Positions 1 through 11,330 of a stretch of 64,000 nucleotides of DNA are shown here, in pieces (the first letter of the stretch is position 1; the number at the start of each line of letters is the position of its first letter). The notes under the pieces were generated by a model that was not told the origin of the DNA, made no database searches, and saw only the letters and a list, made by a program, of their open reading frames with translations. Source of the stretch: Apiospora phragmitis (lineage: Eukaryota; Ascomycota; Sordariomycetes; Amphisphaeriales; Apiosporaceae); NCBI GenBank assembly GCA_038363925.1, contig JAQQWL010000010.1, forward strand, positions 930,001-994,000, given 5' to 3'. The translations under genes and the position numbers were made by a program.

Positions 1-1110
1 ATCGTCAAAGTCCTTGCTAAGCATCTTTACCATTATCTGGTTACTAGATGTGCAGTATCCGAGATAATTTTCGATTGTCACGTTCATTCGACACGCCATA
101 TAGGCCGAGGCCTGCCTGATCGCTAAAGGCAGATGGACGAGGTATTTCAGCAGCTCGGTCGTACTCTGAGCGTCGTCTATCTGGCTTGGTTGGAGGCCCC
201 GGTGCAGTAGCCGCTCGGACTCGGAGTCGCTCAGTTGATCCAGCCTGTGCACACCCTGCCGAGCCTCGACCCGGGCCGCTACGTGGTGGTTCCGGGTCGT
301 AAAAAGGATTGAGCCATCTCGGCTGAAGGGCAGATGAGACATCAGTTGCCCCTCGTTCAGCAGAAGCATATCATCGGCGTTGTCGACGATGAGAAGCCAA
401 GGCCCTGCCTCATCTCGATCCAGAGACTTCTTTACGAGCGCCTTGACGTCCGCTTTATCGTGCTCGATTCCCTCTATCTCCAGAGCTCGGCCGATCTCCC
501 GGTAGGCACCTTCGAACATGGTCATGTCTACGGCCAGGACCCAGAAAACGGAGCAGTCGGGATGCGACTCACGGAAACGGTAGGCCGCCTCGATGGCCAC
601 CTGCGTCTTTCCGATGCCGCCGAGACCCTCGATGACCGTCCGCTGGCACGCATTTGGCTGAGTATTCGGAGGCAGCCTCTCCAAAAGCTGGCTAAGCATG
701 CCTTCCCAGCCCACAAAGTTCTCGTTCAGGCTAACGGGACGAGGAAATGTGGTTTCCGACGAGCTAAGAAACATTACTCTTCATTAAACATGGCTTTCTA
801 GATCTCGCATCGCTAGCTTACAATTCTCAGGCCCATCCAAATCGCCTGTTGCCAGCGGTGCAATGATAGATAGCAGCTCTTTGGTATAGGCTGCCGCCGT
901 TGCCGCCGCGTACGGCTGCCACCGCTTATTCTTGTGCGCGTCCGCATAGTCGCAGATCCCGCGGACCACCAGGCAGGGAAAGCTGTTCATCAGCCCGGCG
1001 GCCTCCATCTCGAAGCACAGAGCACCTCCCAGCTCCTGGCTGTATCTGTCGCGCGTTGGCCCATCCTTGATTACTTGGTTTCCGGACGCGATCGTACCAA
1101 AGAAGAGCAC
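1..1110 (-). pseudogene. 3' half of PNP-NB-ARC NLR-like gene, running off the left edge
   Basis: Fungal NLR-type receptor, continuing the 5' half at 12765-13449. From 1110 downward it encodes the end of a PNP_UDP nucleoside-phosphorylase domain (motifs [34 protein letters not shown]). An NB-ARC domain follows at about 700-1, with P-loop GLGGIGKTQVA, Walker B LLIVDNADD, ILFTTRN and a GLPL-like HLPLAIRQAS. The C-terminal repeats lie outside the window. The 3' splice site is the AG at 1112-1111, and joining it to the donor at 12764 restores the family motif [12 protein letters not shown] in frame. A second intron (GTAAGC...TTAG, 821-764) links the domains and gives PHFLVPLA, after which one base seems to be missing near 725-738 before NENFVGWEG. 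An alternative 45-nt intron would avoid that frameshift. In fungi this architecture acts in self/non-self recognition and programmed cell death. Probably non-functional here. Confidence 0.85.
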
Positions 1111-1300
1111 CTATCGATTCTCGGCGTAAGCATTGTTCTTCTAGGAAATTAACTGTGTGTCTTAGGAGGGAGCACATGTGACTATAGAGCAATCCGTGCA
1201 TTTAGGCCTCCTGAGATACTGGATGGAATAAGGAGGAATAAATACTAGGGTAAGTAGAAAGAAACACTGGGATAAGGACAGTGTTGCCGTTCAACCAACC

Positions 1301-1327
1301 AACCAACCAGCGGTACGCTGGTTGGTT
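1301..1327. repeat. Hairpin near hAT left end
   Basis: Perfect 12-bp arms AACCAACCAGCG and CGCTGGTTGGTT separated by GTA. It sits between the hAT terminal repeat and the Pot2-like insertion site. Subterminal hairpins and repeated motifs are common in hAT ends; a role in transposase binding is inference only. Confidence 0.6.
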
Positions 1328-2008
1328 GTTACTAAGCCAGCTAACGGTGCTACGGTCACCCTATACAACGGCGACCCCAAAAACTAACAATAATATTATA
1401 TAATAATAATACGAATAATTTAATTAAAAATTAATATAAAATCTTAAAAACATTATTTTAGTCTCGAAACGCTTTTATAACACTTTTAATCTCAGATTTA
1501 GAGTTAGATTTAATTATAACGGCTTCCGGCGTCGATAATAAAGGAGTAACAGCTTAGGGTTCCGGTGTAACGCTATTTATTTCCCTTTTAATTACTATAA
1601 TATCTCGTATACGCGTAAACTTTTAATTAAGGTTAAATATTACTCTTTTCCTCTTTTTACCTCTTTCTTTTTCTAAATTACTTTTTAAAACTAACTTCTC
1701 GTGTTCTAATTAACCGATCTAGCCGTTTAAAGTATTTAAACTCTTTTAGAACTTCCGGAATAAAACCCGGCGCGTCGCGCTATCGAAAATAATATTATTA
1801 TTATTAAGCGTATTCGTTAACTTTTTAATTTAGCGGCTAATCGTAGGTATTAATAACGCTATAGAGGAGAATTATTTATTAAAAACGTTAAGAGGAGGCT
1901 TAAATAGTCTTATCTTTACTTAGTTTTTTATCCTCTAATTTCGGCTATTAAAAGACTTATTAATATCGCGAGGGGAATATACTAGTTACGGCTTAGCCGC
2001 TAGTTATT

Positions 2009-2645
2009 TATAATAAACGCTATCCGGGTTTTAAAAAAAACTTAGTAAGACGTACTAAGGTTTATATTAATAATACGAGAAAGTATTTAAACGTGCGATA
2101 AAAGTCCGCTTTTATCGATATAATAAGTAATAGTTTATAAAAACGAAGATAACTAAGGTGCGTAAACTTGAAAATATTTATAATAGAGTCGTTAAAACTG
2201 TTTACCTTATTAATAAATTAGATTAATATTTAAATTAATTACTAAAGTAAAGAATATTTATATAAAATACGTAGGGAGCGTTCGTCGTTATATATCTAGT
2301 CTCTTCTTTTACTAATCTATAAAATTACTTAGCTTACCCTCATATTTTAATAATTTTAGTAATCCTCGTTATTAGTCGGATTATGAGCTCACCTAGCTGT
2401 CCCTAATAATCCTAATAATCTATTACATAACGTTATCTTTATTACTTCTTTAGGTTGTATCTAGCCTGCTGCTGTCCAGGATTCTATTATCGTAGTTATC
2501 GCGCGCTTTTATAATATAGGGGAGTTCGTATTAATATAGCTAGTAACGCGGTCGGTAGCTGTGACGCCGTAGCCTAAGCGGGGCATTATAAATCCGGGCC
2601 GGTGCTTTATAGGTCTTGGCCGCATAATCAGGTCAGGTCGTAACA
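2009..2645 (-). repeat. Solo LTR, reverse orientation, inside the Pot2-like element
   Basis: Read on the minus strand, the segment from 2645 down starts TGTTACGACCTGACC. It aligns with the LTRs of the full element at 3606-11330 (shared ATGCGGCCAA, AATGCCCCG, AGGCTACG) and ends like them (GATAGCG followed by TTTATTATA). It is flanked by a 5-bp duplication, TTATT at 2004-2008 and CTATT at 2646-2650, which differ by one C-to-T change as expected from RIP. A single LTR with its own duplication is the usual product of recombination between the two LTRs of an element. It is clearly diverged from the intact element, so it represents an older, related insertion. Confidence 0.8.
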
Positions 2646-3605
2646 CTATTATATACGGCCGAAAAATAAACTTTTTAATTAGCTCGTAATATTAAAAAAA
2701 GTCTCTTACTTATATTTATATTATTAAGCCTTATATAACATAGAGTTATTTTTTAATATATTAAAAAAATTAAAATCTAGGGGTTATAATAGGTGTAACG
2801 AGTGTGTCGGAAAAAAAAAGCTATATCTTATACTTTAAACACGTTATAATAAAGTTCTCGTTTACGTAGCTAGCGTAGCCATCTAGGATAATAAGCCGCT
2901 ATTAGTCCTCGTTTTCACGCTTTATATAAGGGATAAAGACCTCATTTAGCTACACTAAAGCTAGCTCCTTATTAGTCCAGCCTTTAGGGAATATCGTAAA
3001 GACTTAATCCTCTATGGCATTCGTTAGCGAGTCCTCCTCCTCTGGAAACTATTACTACTGGACCTATTAACCCTTAAATATAATAAGAGGAGGCAAGGCT
3101 CGGCCTAAAGCGTTATTATATTCGACTATAAAAGCTTATTTTTAGTTAAAAGAATCTATAACTAATATTCTCTTTATTTTAATAAGTTTAATAATTATTA
3201 TATTCGTTTTATAGCCGAGTTAATTACTAATCTTATCGATATTAAACCGAAACTTCGAAGGGATCGATTTTAAAATAAGATTATTAAGCCGCTCGAAAAA
3301 CTCGATAATTTTCTCTACGGAAGTTACGTTAAGCCTTAAAAAATTTATCCTTTTAAAAAAAATAATACTAATAAACAAATAATAAGTAATAAATCTTTTA
3401 ACTTAATATTTACCGAGTATTATATTAATTTTATTAATTTAAAAAATTCGTTAAGCGAATATTTAAAAAATAACGTACGCCGGTAAGTAGCTTAAATTAT
3501 ATTACGTAAAGTATTAAGTTACGATCTAAAACTCTTCCGTTATTATTAAAGCTTAGAAATACTTATTCTATTATTTTAAGGATATTATGCTTCTCGGCGG
3601 CTTAT

Positions 3606-4271
3606 TATTACAACCCGACCTAACCATGCGGCCAAAAGACCCCACCTACCGGCACGGAACTACCATGCCCCGAACAGGCTACGATACTACAGTCACGGAC
3701 CGCACTGCTAGCTATACTAATATAAAGCTAAACCTTCCTCGATAACGAGTAATAATACCGCCACGCCCGGTAATAAGACGAATACGCCTGTAAAGTAACG
3801 GCGATCGCTAATAAATTACGTAATACGGTAAACGCTTAGGCGAGATCACTAAGTACCGTAGAGCGTAATTAAGAGAGATTACTAAGTAGTGTAAAGCGTA
3901 ATTAAGCGAGATCACTAAATAATATAAAGCGTAATTAAGAGAGATTATTAAACGATAATAAATTAATAAAAGAGGGATTAAATATATAATAACGAACGTT
4001 CTTTTTATATATTTTATATAAATATTCTTTATTTTAATAATTAATTTAAATATTAATTTTAATTTATTAATAAAATAAACAGCTTTAATAAAACTATTAT
4101 AAATACCTTTAAATTTATATATCTTAATTACTTTCGTTTTTATAAAATTATTACTTATTATATTAATAAAAGCGACTTTTATTATATATTTAAATACTTT
4201 TTTATATTATTAATATAAACCTTAATATATTTTATTAGGTTTTTTTTAAAACTTAGATAATGTTTATTATA
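3606..4271 (+). repeat. 5' LTR of the Gypsy element
   Basis: Pairs with 10664-11330. It contains about three and a half copies of a 33-bp unit (GCGAGATCACTAAGTA... ) at about 3840-3960. More C-to-T and G-to-A changes are visible than in the 3' LTR, so the two copies were hit unequally by RIP. Confidence 0.9.
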
Positions 4272-7200
4272 TTTTAATTACTTTTATTTTTACGAGTTAT
4301 TATTTAAACTTTTAAATAATAGTATTATAAGAACTATATTTATACTTAGCCTTAATAATACTATCCGATAAAGAAAGACTCCTGCCGCCACTTTTAGTAC
4401 CTTTTAGCGGGACCCTGTTATAGATATTAATAATAATAATAGTAATAACGGGTTTATTTAATAAACGTTAATTAAGCGAATTAAAGAATTCGAATAAAAG
4501 AGTATTAATTATTAATATTATTACGTTAAGTTTAAAAAAGAACGTAACGAGCTCTTAATTAAAAGCATTTTAAAATAAATACTTTAAAATATTAATAAAT
4601 TACGCAAGGAGGTACGCCTCTTTTATATAGTTATTAATATTATTTAAACCTTTATTATATTAAAAAAGGGTATAAAAATTAATACGTTAACCTTTTTTAA
4701 CGGAATAAGCGGAAACTTCCGAGGTTTTTTTATTTAAATTAAAACTTATTAATAATTTTATAAAAAAAACGTTTTAAAACGTTACTTAATAAGTTATTTA
4801 CGCCGCTTCGTTTTTTAAAAATAAAGTATTCGCTTAGTTCGAACCTTATTTAAACGAACTTGTAAAAAACGACTAATAAGTTAAACTATACCGCATAAAG
4901 GTATAACGTATTTTTAAAAGCTATAACGGCTTCGAATAAGCCTTTAAGTTATTTTTTTAAGACCCCGATAAAAAGCGATAGGTGGAGAGGGAACTTAAGA
5001 CCCTTAAGTAAAAAGGATTAACCGCGTTTTATACGGCCGAGTTCCGGCGTATTATAACTTAACTAAACTATACCGAATTTATAAAGATTATGATATATTA
5101 TTAAGAATTAAAAAATAATATTAAAGATAAACTTAGCTAGCTTAACGTTTTTAATAATTTTTTTTTATATATAAAATTTATTATTAAAATTAATATTTAT
5201 ATATATAAGCGGCGTTGTGAAAAATAGGGCGGATTTTAATAATAAATTAATTAAATTTAAATTAATACGGGGCGATTATATTAATATAATTATATACCGT
5301 TTAAAAATATTACGGCGTATAGTTATTATAATAAACTTATAAACTTTAATATTATTAAATATAATAAATAAAATAAAAAGTTACGCAATATTTATTATAA
5401 TTATTAAAAACTAGGATATTACGTTTAAAAATATTAAGTATTAAAAAAAAACTTTTAATAAGTCTTAAAAAAATTATATATTAATATTATTAAAATAAAA
5501 AATACTTTTATAATAATTATTAAAAATAATAACGTTATTATTAAATACGGTAACTTATCCTAAATAGCCTGTTATAATAATAGGTATACCTTTTATTTAG
5601 TGAATAAAGAAGGTACCGAATAATTCTTTAAAGCTCCGAAAAGTAAGAAGGACTATAGCCGAAGTATCGTAATAATACGAAAAAATAACCCCTTTTTTAT
5701 AACGAAAATAATAATTTAATAAATAATATTACGAGCTAGTTAAAATAATTTATAAATTACGGTTATTTAGTAAGTATATTTATAAACGAATTAATATACG
5801 AGATCGTTAAGTTTAAAAATTTAAAAACTAATAAATAATTAATTATCCTTAATATTTCTTACCCCGATTTTAAATATTTACACTAAATACTTATTACGGC
5901 CTGGTTTAATTAAAGAATTTATAATAATTACGCCGTAAAGAACGACTTACGAATTTCTTTTATATACGAAAAATATTTTATATTTTTATAAATTTCGTAC
6001 GTATATAACGTTTATATAAAATACCTCGCGGAAAAACTCGAGTACCAATAGTTTTTTCGAAAGATTAGTAAACGATTTATTATGTAACTATACCTAAACT
6101 ATATTATTAAAAAAATTTAAACGTTAACCCTTAATAAACGACGCGCGTACTTATTAGTATAAGAAGATTTACGGTAGTTACGATAATATTATTTAAAAGG
6201 ATAAAATTAGAAGGAGTATTTCGAGGACTAATACTTTAAATACGCTTAAGAAAAATCGCGAGCTTATAAATATTTAAAAGAGAACGCTTAACGCTTTTAA
6301 AATACGTAAATATATATTTAATAAGAGGACCTTTTTAATATATTAAAAAACTTATAAAATATTTATAAATTACCACGAATTTAATAAATTTTCGAATTAT
6401 TTAAAAAACCCGGATCTTAAGTATTAAAGACAGTATTTCGTATAGGGGAGAGCGTAAAAACACTCCTATTAATATACTAAAAAACGCCTTATAAAAAATA
6501 AAAAGAGTAATAGCAATAATATAAGGATTAATCATAAGAAATTATTAATTACTTATAAGAGTAGCGTTTAGAAAACGGACGCCGTTTATTATAAAAAAAC
6601 GATAATAAGCGGACTAAGATAGGTCCCTATACTAAATAACGGATAATCGAGTTATCTATAAATATATTATATTAATAATAAATATAAAAAGAGTTTATAT
6701 TAGAACGCTACTTAATAACGGAGCGTAAAAAAACTATATTTCATTATAAATCATTAATTACCTTAAACTCGAATAATAAAAGAAAAACGTTTTATACCGA
6801 TTTAAAATTATTAATAAAGGATTTATAATTTATAATAATAAAGAGGTACGGAAAAAAGTCGCGAACTTTTTAATTAATATTAAAAAACGTTATAAACGAA
6901 TTACGTATAATATTATAAATATTATAAAATACAATATAATTTTAAAAATACTTTAATTATAAGTAAATAATTTTAGAATTAATTAAAAAATAAACTAACT
7001 TTAATAAAATATATTAAAAAAAGGTTTAATTAATAAATAACGGTTTAAAAAGCGACCTCTTAATAAATTTAAAGTTTTTAAAATATATATTATTATTAAA
7101 AAATTTAAACCGAATATTATAACGACCGTATTAAAAAAGTATCGGTAATTCGAAGCCCTTTTTAATAAGAAACTAGAAATAGGTTTACCGCTTTATACAC

Positions 7201-10200
7201 AGTAAGATCACGAGATACCTTTTAAGGATAAAAAGGAACCCTTATTTATACCTATATATAAACTTAACCGGGAATACAAACAAGCCTTAAAAGAGTATAT
7301 TACGGAAAATCTCGAGAAAAGAGTTATCCGACCATTTATATCACTAGCAGGCTTCCCCATCCTCTTCGTTCTTAAAAAGAGTAAAAACGGGAGACCTAAA
7401 TAGCGTATATATATTAATTACTAAAAGCTTAACGAAATTATTATTAAAAACCGGTACCTCTTACCTTTAATCGGCGATTTACGAAATAAATTATTACACG
7501 TTAAAATTTTTATAATACTCTACCTTTTTAATATATATAACTTAATCCGAATTAAAAAAAGAAAAGAATAAAAAACCACGTTCCGAACTAAGTATAACTA
7601 TTTCGAATATTAAGTTATACCGTTTAATTTAATTAATATATTAATTAGTTTTTAATTTATAATTAATTATATTTTATAAAAATACCTCGATAAGTTTATT
7701 ATAATATACCTTAATAATATCTTTATTTATTCCGAGAATGACGAATAATATTAAAAGTATATAAAGCTAATATTTTAAAAGTTATAAAACGCTAATTTAT
7801 TAATTAACCTAAAAAAGAACAAATTTTATTAATGATCCGTTACTTTTATAAAATATGTAATATCTCCGAGCGAAATTTGAATAAAACCTTCGAAAATCTT
7901 AATAATTAGAAAATAACTTACACTTATAAGCGTTATAGAAATTAGATCCTTTTTAAAATTAATTAATTATTACCGGATTTTCGTCCCCGGATTTAATAGG
8001 ATAGCGATATTTTTAATAAACTTAATAAAAAAGGATAAATTATTCTAATAAATAAATAAAAAATAAAGCCTTTTACGATATTAAAAAACGAATTTTTAAT
8101 AAATTAATATTTTACGTAATAAACTTATCTAAACCTTTTAAAATTAAAACTAACGTATCGAACTATACGATTAAAAAATAATTTAATTAATAAAATAATA
8201 ACGGAAAATTATACCCGGTCGTATTTTTTTTTAAAAAAGTTTAACGAATTAGAATTTAATTATTAAATTTATAATAAAAAATTAATAACTATTATTAAAA
8301 CTTATAAAAAATAGAAATATTATTTTAACGAAATAATAAAACTAATTAAAATTTATATTAATTATAAAAACTTTATAACGTTTATTATTATTAAGAAATT
8401 AAATAAATAATAAATATAATAGTTTGAATTCTTATTAAAATTTAACCTTATTATTATTTATTAAAAAAATAACGAGAACGGTCGCGTTAATGTATTAAGC
8501 CGACGACTGAATTATTAAGAAGAGGTCCCGCTTAAAATACGAACTATCCTTATTTATAACTAAAACGGCAACCTTATATTATTAAAATAACTAAACGTTA
8601 TAAACTACGTTTAATATAATAATAATTAGGTCACTAAGTTCTAATAATTTAACTAAACCCCCGACCTTATAAACTACTTTAAAAATCGCCTCGAAGACCG
8701 CGGCGGTCTCACCTTTTACCGAAATAAAATCTATATCCCTAAGCGGTATCACGAAAACTTTATTAAAAAATTCTATAAATATCTTATACACGAATACTAA
8801 GGGATATTTAAAACCTAAAAAAGGATTACTAAGTAATTCGATTATAAAAACTTCAAGCTAATCGTGGCCAAGGTAATCGGCGAATATAACCTCTACAGCA
8901 AAGTAAAAGCTACCCGATACCGGCCGTACGGAGAGCTATAACTGATCCTACTACTAAATAAAGTATAGAAAACCATTATACTTAATTTCGTTATTAAACT
9001 ACCCTTATTAAAAAAACCCTTAATTAAAACCGATTACGATAGTATCTTAATAATTACGAATAAATTCACGAAGTATACCTATTTCTTACTATATAAGAAA
9101 TTAAGCGATACTAACGATTTAGCGTATATATTCCTTCGAACGATCGTTAGCCAGTACGGGCTACCCGAAACGATTATCTCTAATAAAAACAAACTATTCA
9201 CCGTTAAATTCTAAAAGTCGCTTATAATATAGTTTAGAGTTAAATATAAACTATTTACGGCTTACCACCTTTAAATAAATAAATAAATTAAACGAATAAA
9301 CTAAACTTTAAAATAATACCTACACTACTATATTAATTATAAATAAAATAATTAGGTATAATTATTACTTATAACTTAATTTGTTTATAATAACGTAAAT
9401 AACGAAGTTACGCGTATCTTATTATTTAAAATGAACTATAAATACAACCTAGAAATTATTAAAAAACCCTTAAAAGGAGAGCTAGCACTAATCGCGACTA
9501 TATAAGTTAAAAAACTAAAAAAACTTTAAATTATATTATAATAAGACCTCACCTTCTTTTAATAATAAATAAAAGGATACGCTAACTAGACAAAGTTAAA
9601 AAGACTAACTTTTAAAAAAGGAAAAAAAGTTTACCTCTTATAACGAAATATTAAAACAAAACGACTAAGTAACAAATTAAACTTTAAAAAAGTAAGGCTA
9701 TTTAAAATCGTAAAAATTATTTTAAAAACTAATTACCAATTATCGCTACTTAAAATAATACAAATACACCTTATATTTCAAATTTTATTACTCGAGCTAA
9801 TAATTAAAAAAACCCTAATCGATACATAACTAGAAGTCGAAACAGATTAGCACGAGTACGAAATTAATAAAATTATTAATAAAAAAAAGAAAAAATAAAG
9901 CTTCTAATACCTCGTCTAATAAAAAGGCTACCCATTAAAAAATAATACTTAAAAAACTAAGAGACACCTAGCAAATATTACTGAGGAGCTACGGACGTTT
10001 AAATAATAACCTCGGAGATCGGCTTAAAAAAGAAATCGGTCGCGTTCTAATCCATAACACTAAAACCCCCGTAAGCCTGGATAGCTATAACGGCTTTAGA
10101 CTCCCGACGCTCCTACTCCTCGAATTCGTCTAGGGAGCGCAAACCACGCTGTACTAACTTAACCCCCTAGGTACGAGCCATCTCCTTTTATTTATAAAAA

Positions 10201-10663
10201 CGAATAAAGCGAGTAACGGCCTCGTTAATTTAATATTAAAGCTCTAAAAAATAAGCCTCTATAACGGACTTTTCCCGAGATAGGCGGTCGTACTTATCTT
10301 ATACACGCCGTAAAAAAAATAATAAAACCCCGGTACTATTACACGCACAGCTAGCACGAGTACACTCTTTATACTTATTAACACCTTTCATTATTACATA
10401 AAACTACCCCTTCGTAAAGCAGCGACTATAAGGCATAACTTCGAAACTAAATTTAAAAAAAGCCTCGATAAAATCCGCGTAACGAATAGTAAAAGAACGA
10501 TTAAATTTAATCTAAAAATTTTTAACGCGACTATCTATAATAAGTATATATTATAAATAAAAGTAATAAAAAAAAGAACCTACTATAAACTACGATAATA
10601 AATAATTAAAGTATTTATAAAGTTAATACTTTAAAAACAAAATAATTAAAAAAAAAATAATAA

Positions 10664-11330
10664 TATTATAACCTAACCTAACCATGCGGCTAAAAAACCC
10701 CACCTACCGGCACGGAACTATCATACCCCGAACAGGCTACGATACTATAGCCACGGACCGTACCGCCAGCTATACTAACATAAAACTAGACCTTTCTTAA
10801 TAATAAATAATAACACCGCCACGCCTAGCAATAGAACAAATATACCTATAAAACAACGACGATCGCCAATAAATCACGTAGCACGGCAAGCGCTTAAGCG
10901 AGATTACTAAATAGCGCAAAGCGTGATTAAGAAAGATCACTAAATAGCGTAAAGCGTGATCAGGCGAGATCACTAAATAACGCAAAACGTGATGAAAAAA
11001 GATTACTAAGTAATAATAAATTAATAAAAAAAGGATTAAATATATAATAACGAACGTTCCCCCTTATATATTTTATATAAATACTCTTTATTTTAATAAT
11101 TAATTTAAGTATTAATTTTAATTTATTAATAAGGTAAACAGCCTTAACGAAACTATTATAAATACCTTTAAATCTACGCACCCTAATTACCTTCGTTTTT
11201 ATAAAGCTATTACCCACTATATTAATAAAAGCGACTTCTATTACACGTTTAAATACTCTCTCGTATTATTAATATAAACCTTAGTACGTCTTACTAGGTT
11301 TCTTTTAGAACCTAGATAGCGTTCGTTACA
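10664..11330 (+). repeat. 3' LTR of the Gypsy element
   Basis: Direct repeat of 3606-4271. It carries the same 33-bp internal tandem units (about 10896-11010) and ends GTTCGTTACA immediately before the CTTAT duplication. It preserves more of the presumed original bases than the 5' LTR, so it is the better template for recognising the family. Confidence 0.9.

Larger units (their letters stand above)
3606..11330 (+). mobile_element. Chromodomain Ty3/Gypsy LTR retrotransposon, RIP-inactivated
   Basis: Two LTRs of about 666 bp (3606-4271 and 10664-11330) lie in direct orientation, starting TATTA (from TGTTA) and ending TTACA. They are flanked by a perfect 5-bp duplication CTTAT (3601-3605 and 11331-11335). 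A purine-rich tract precedes the 3' LTR (about 10640-10663). The pol region is recognisable despite many stops. Reverse transcriptase lies at about 7315-7740 (RVIRPFISLAGFPILFV, KNRYLLPLI, and YLNNIFIYSE where an active family has YLDD). Integrase lies at about 9000-9300 (TDYDSILIITNKFTKY, SQYGLPETI, TAYH). A chromodomain lies at about 9840-9960 (HEYEINKIIN then KGYPL). The aspartate-to-asparagine changes at the catalytic site fit G-to-A mutation. Gag is not readable. Confidence 0.9.

Noticed and set aside
8591..11217. Open frames of 60-85 codons inside the AT-rich block
   Set aside because: They lie within the RIP-mutated Gypsy element, on the opposite strand to its pol region, and have no independent support.
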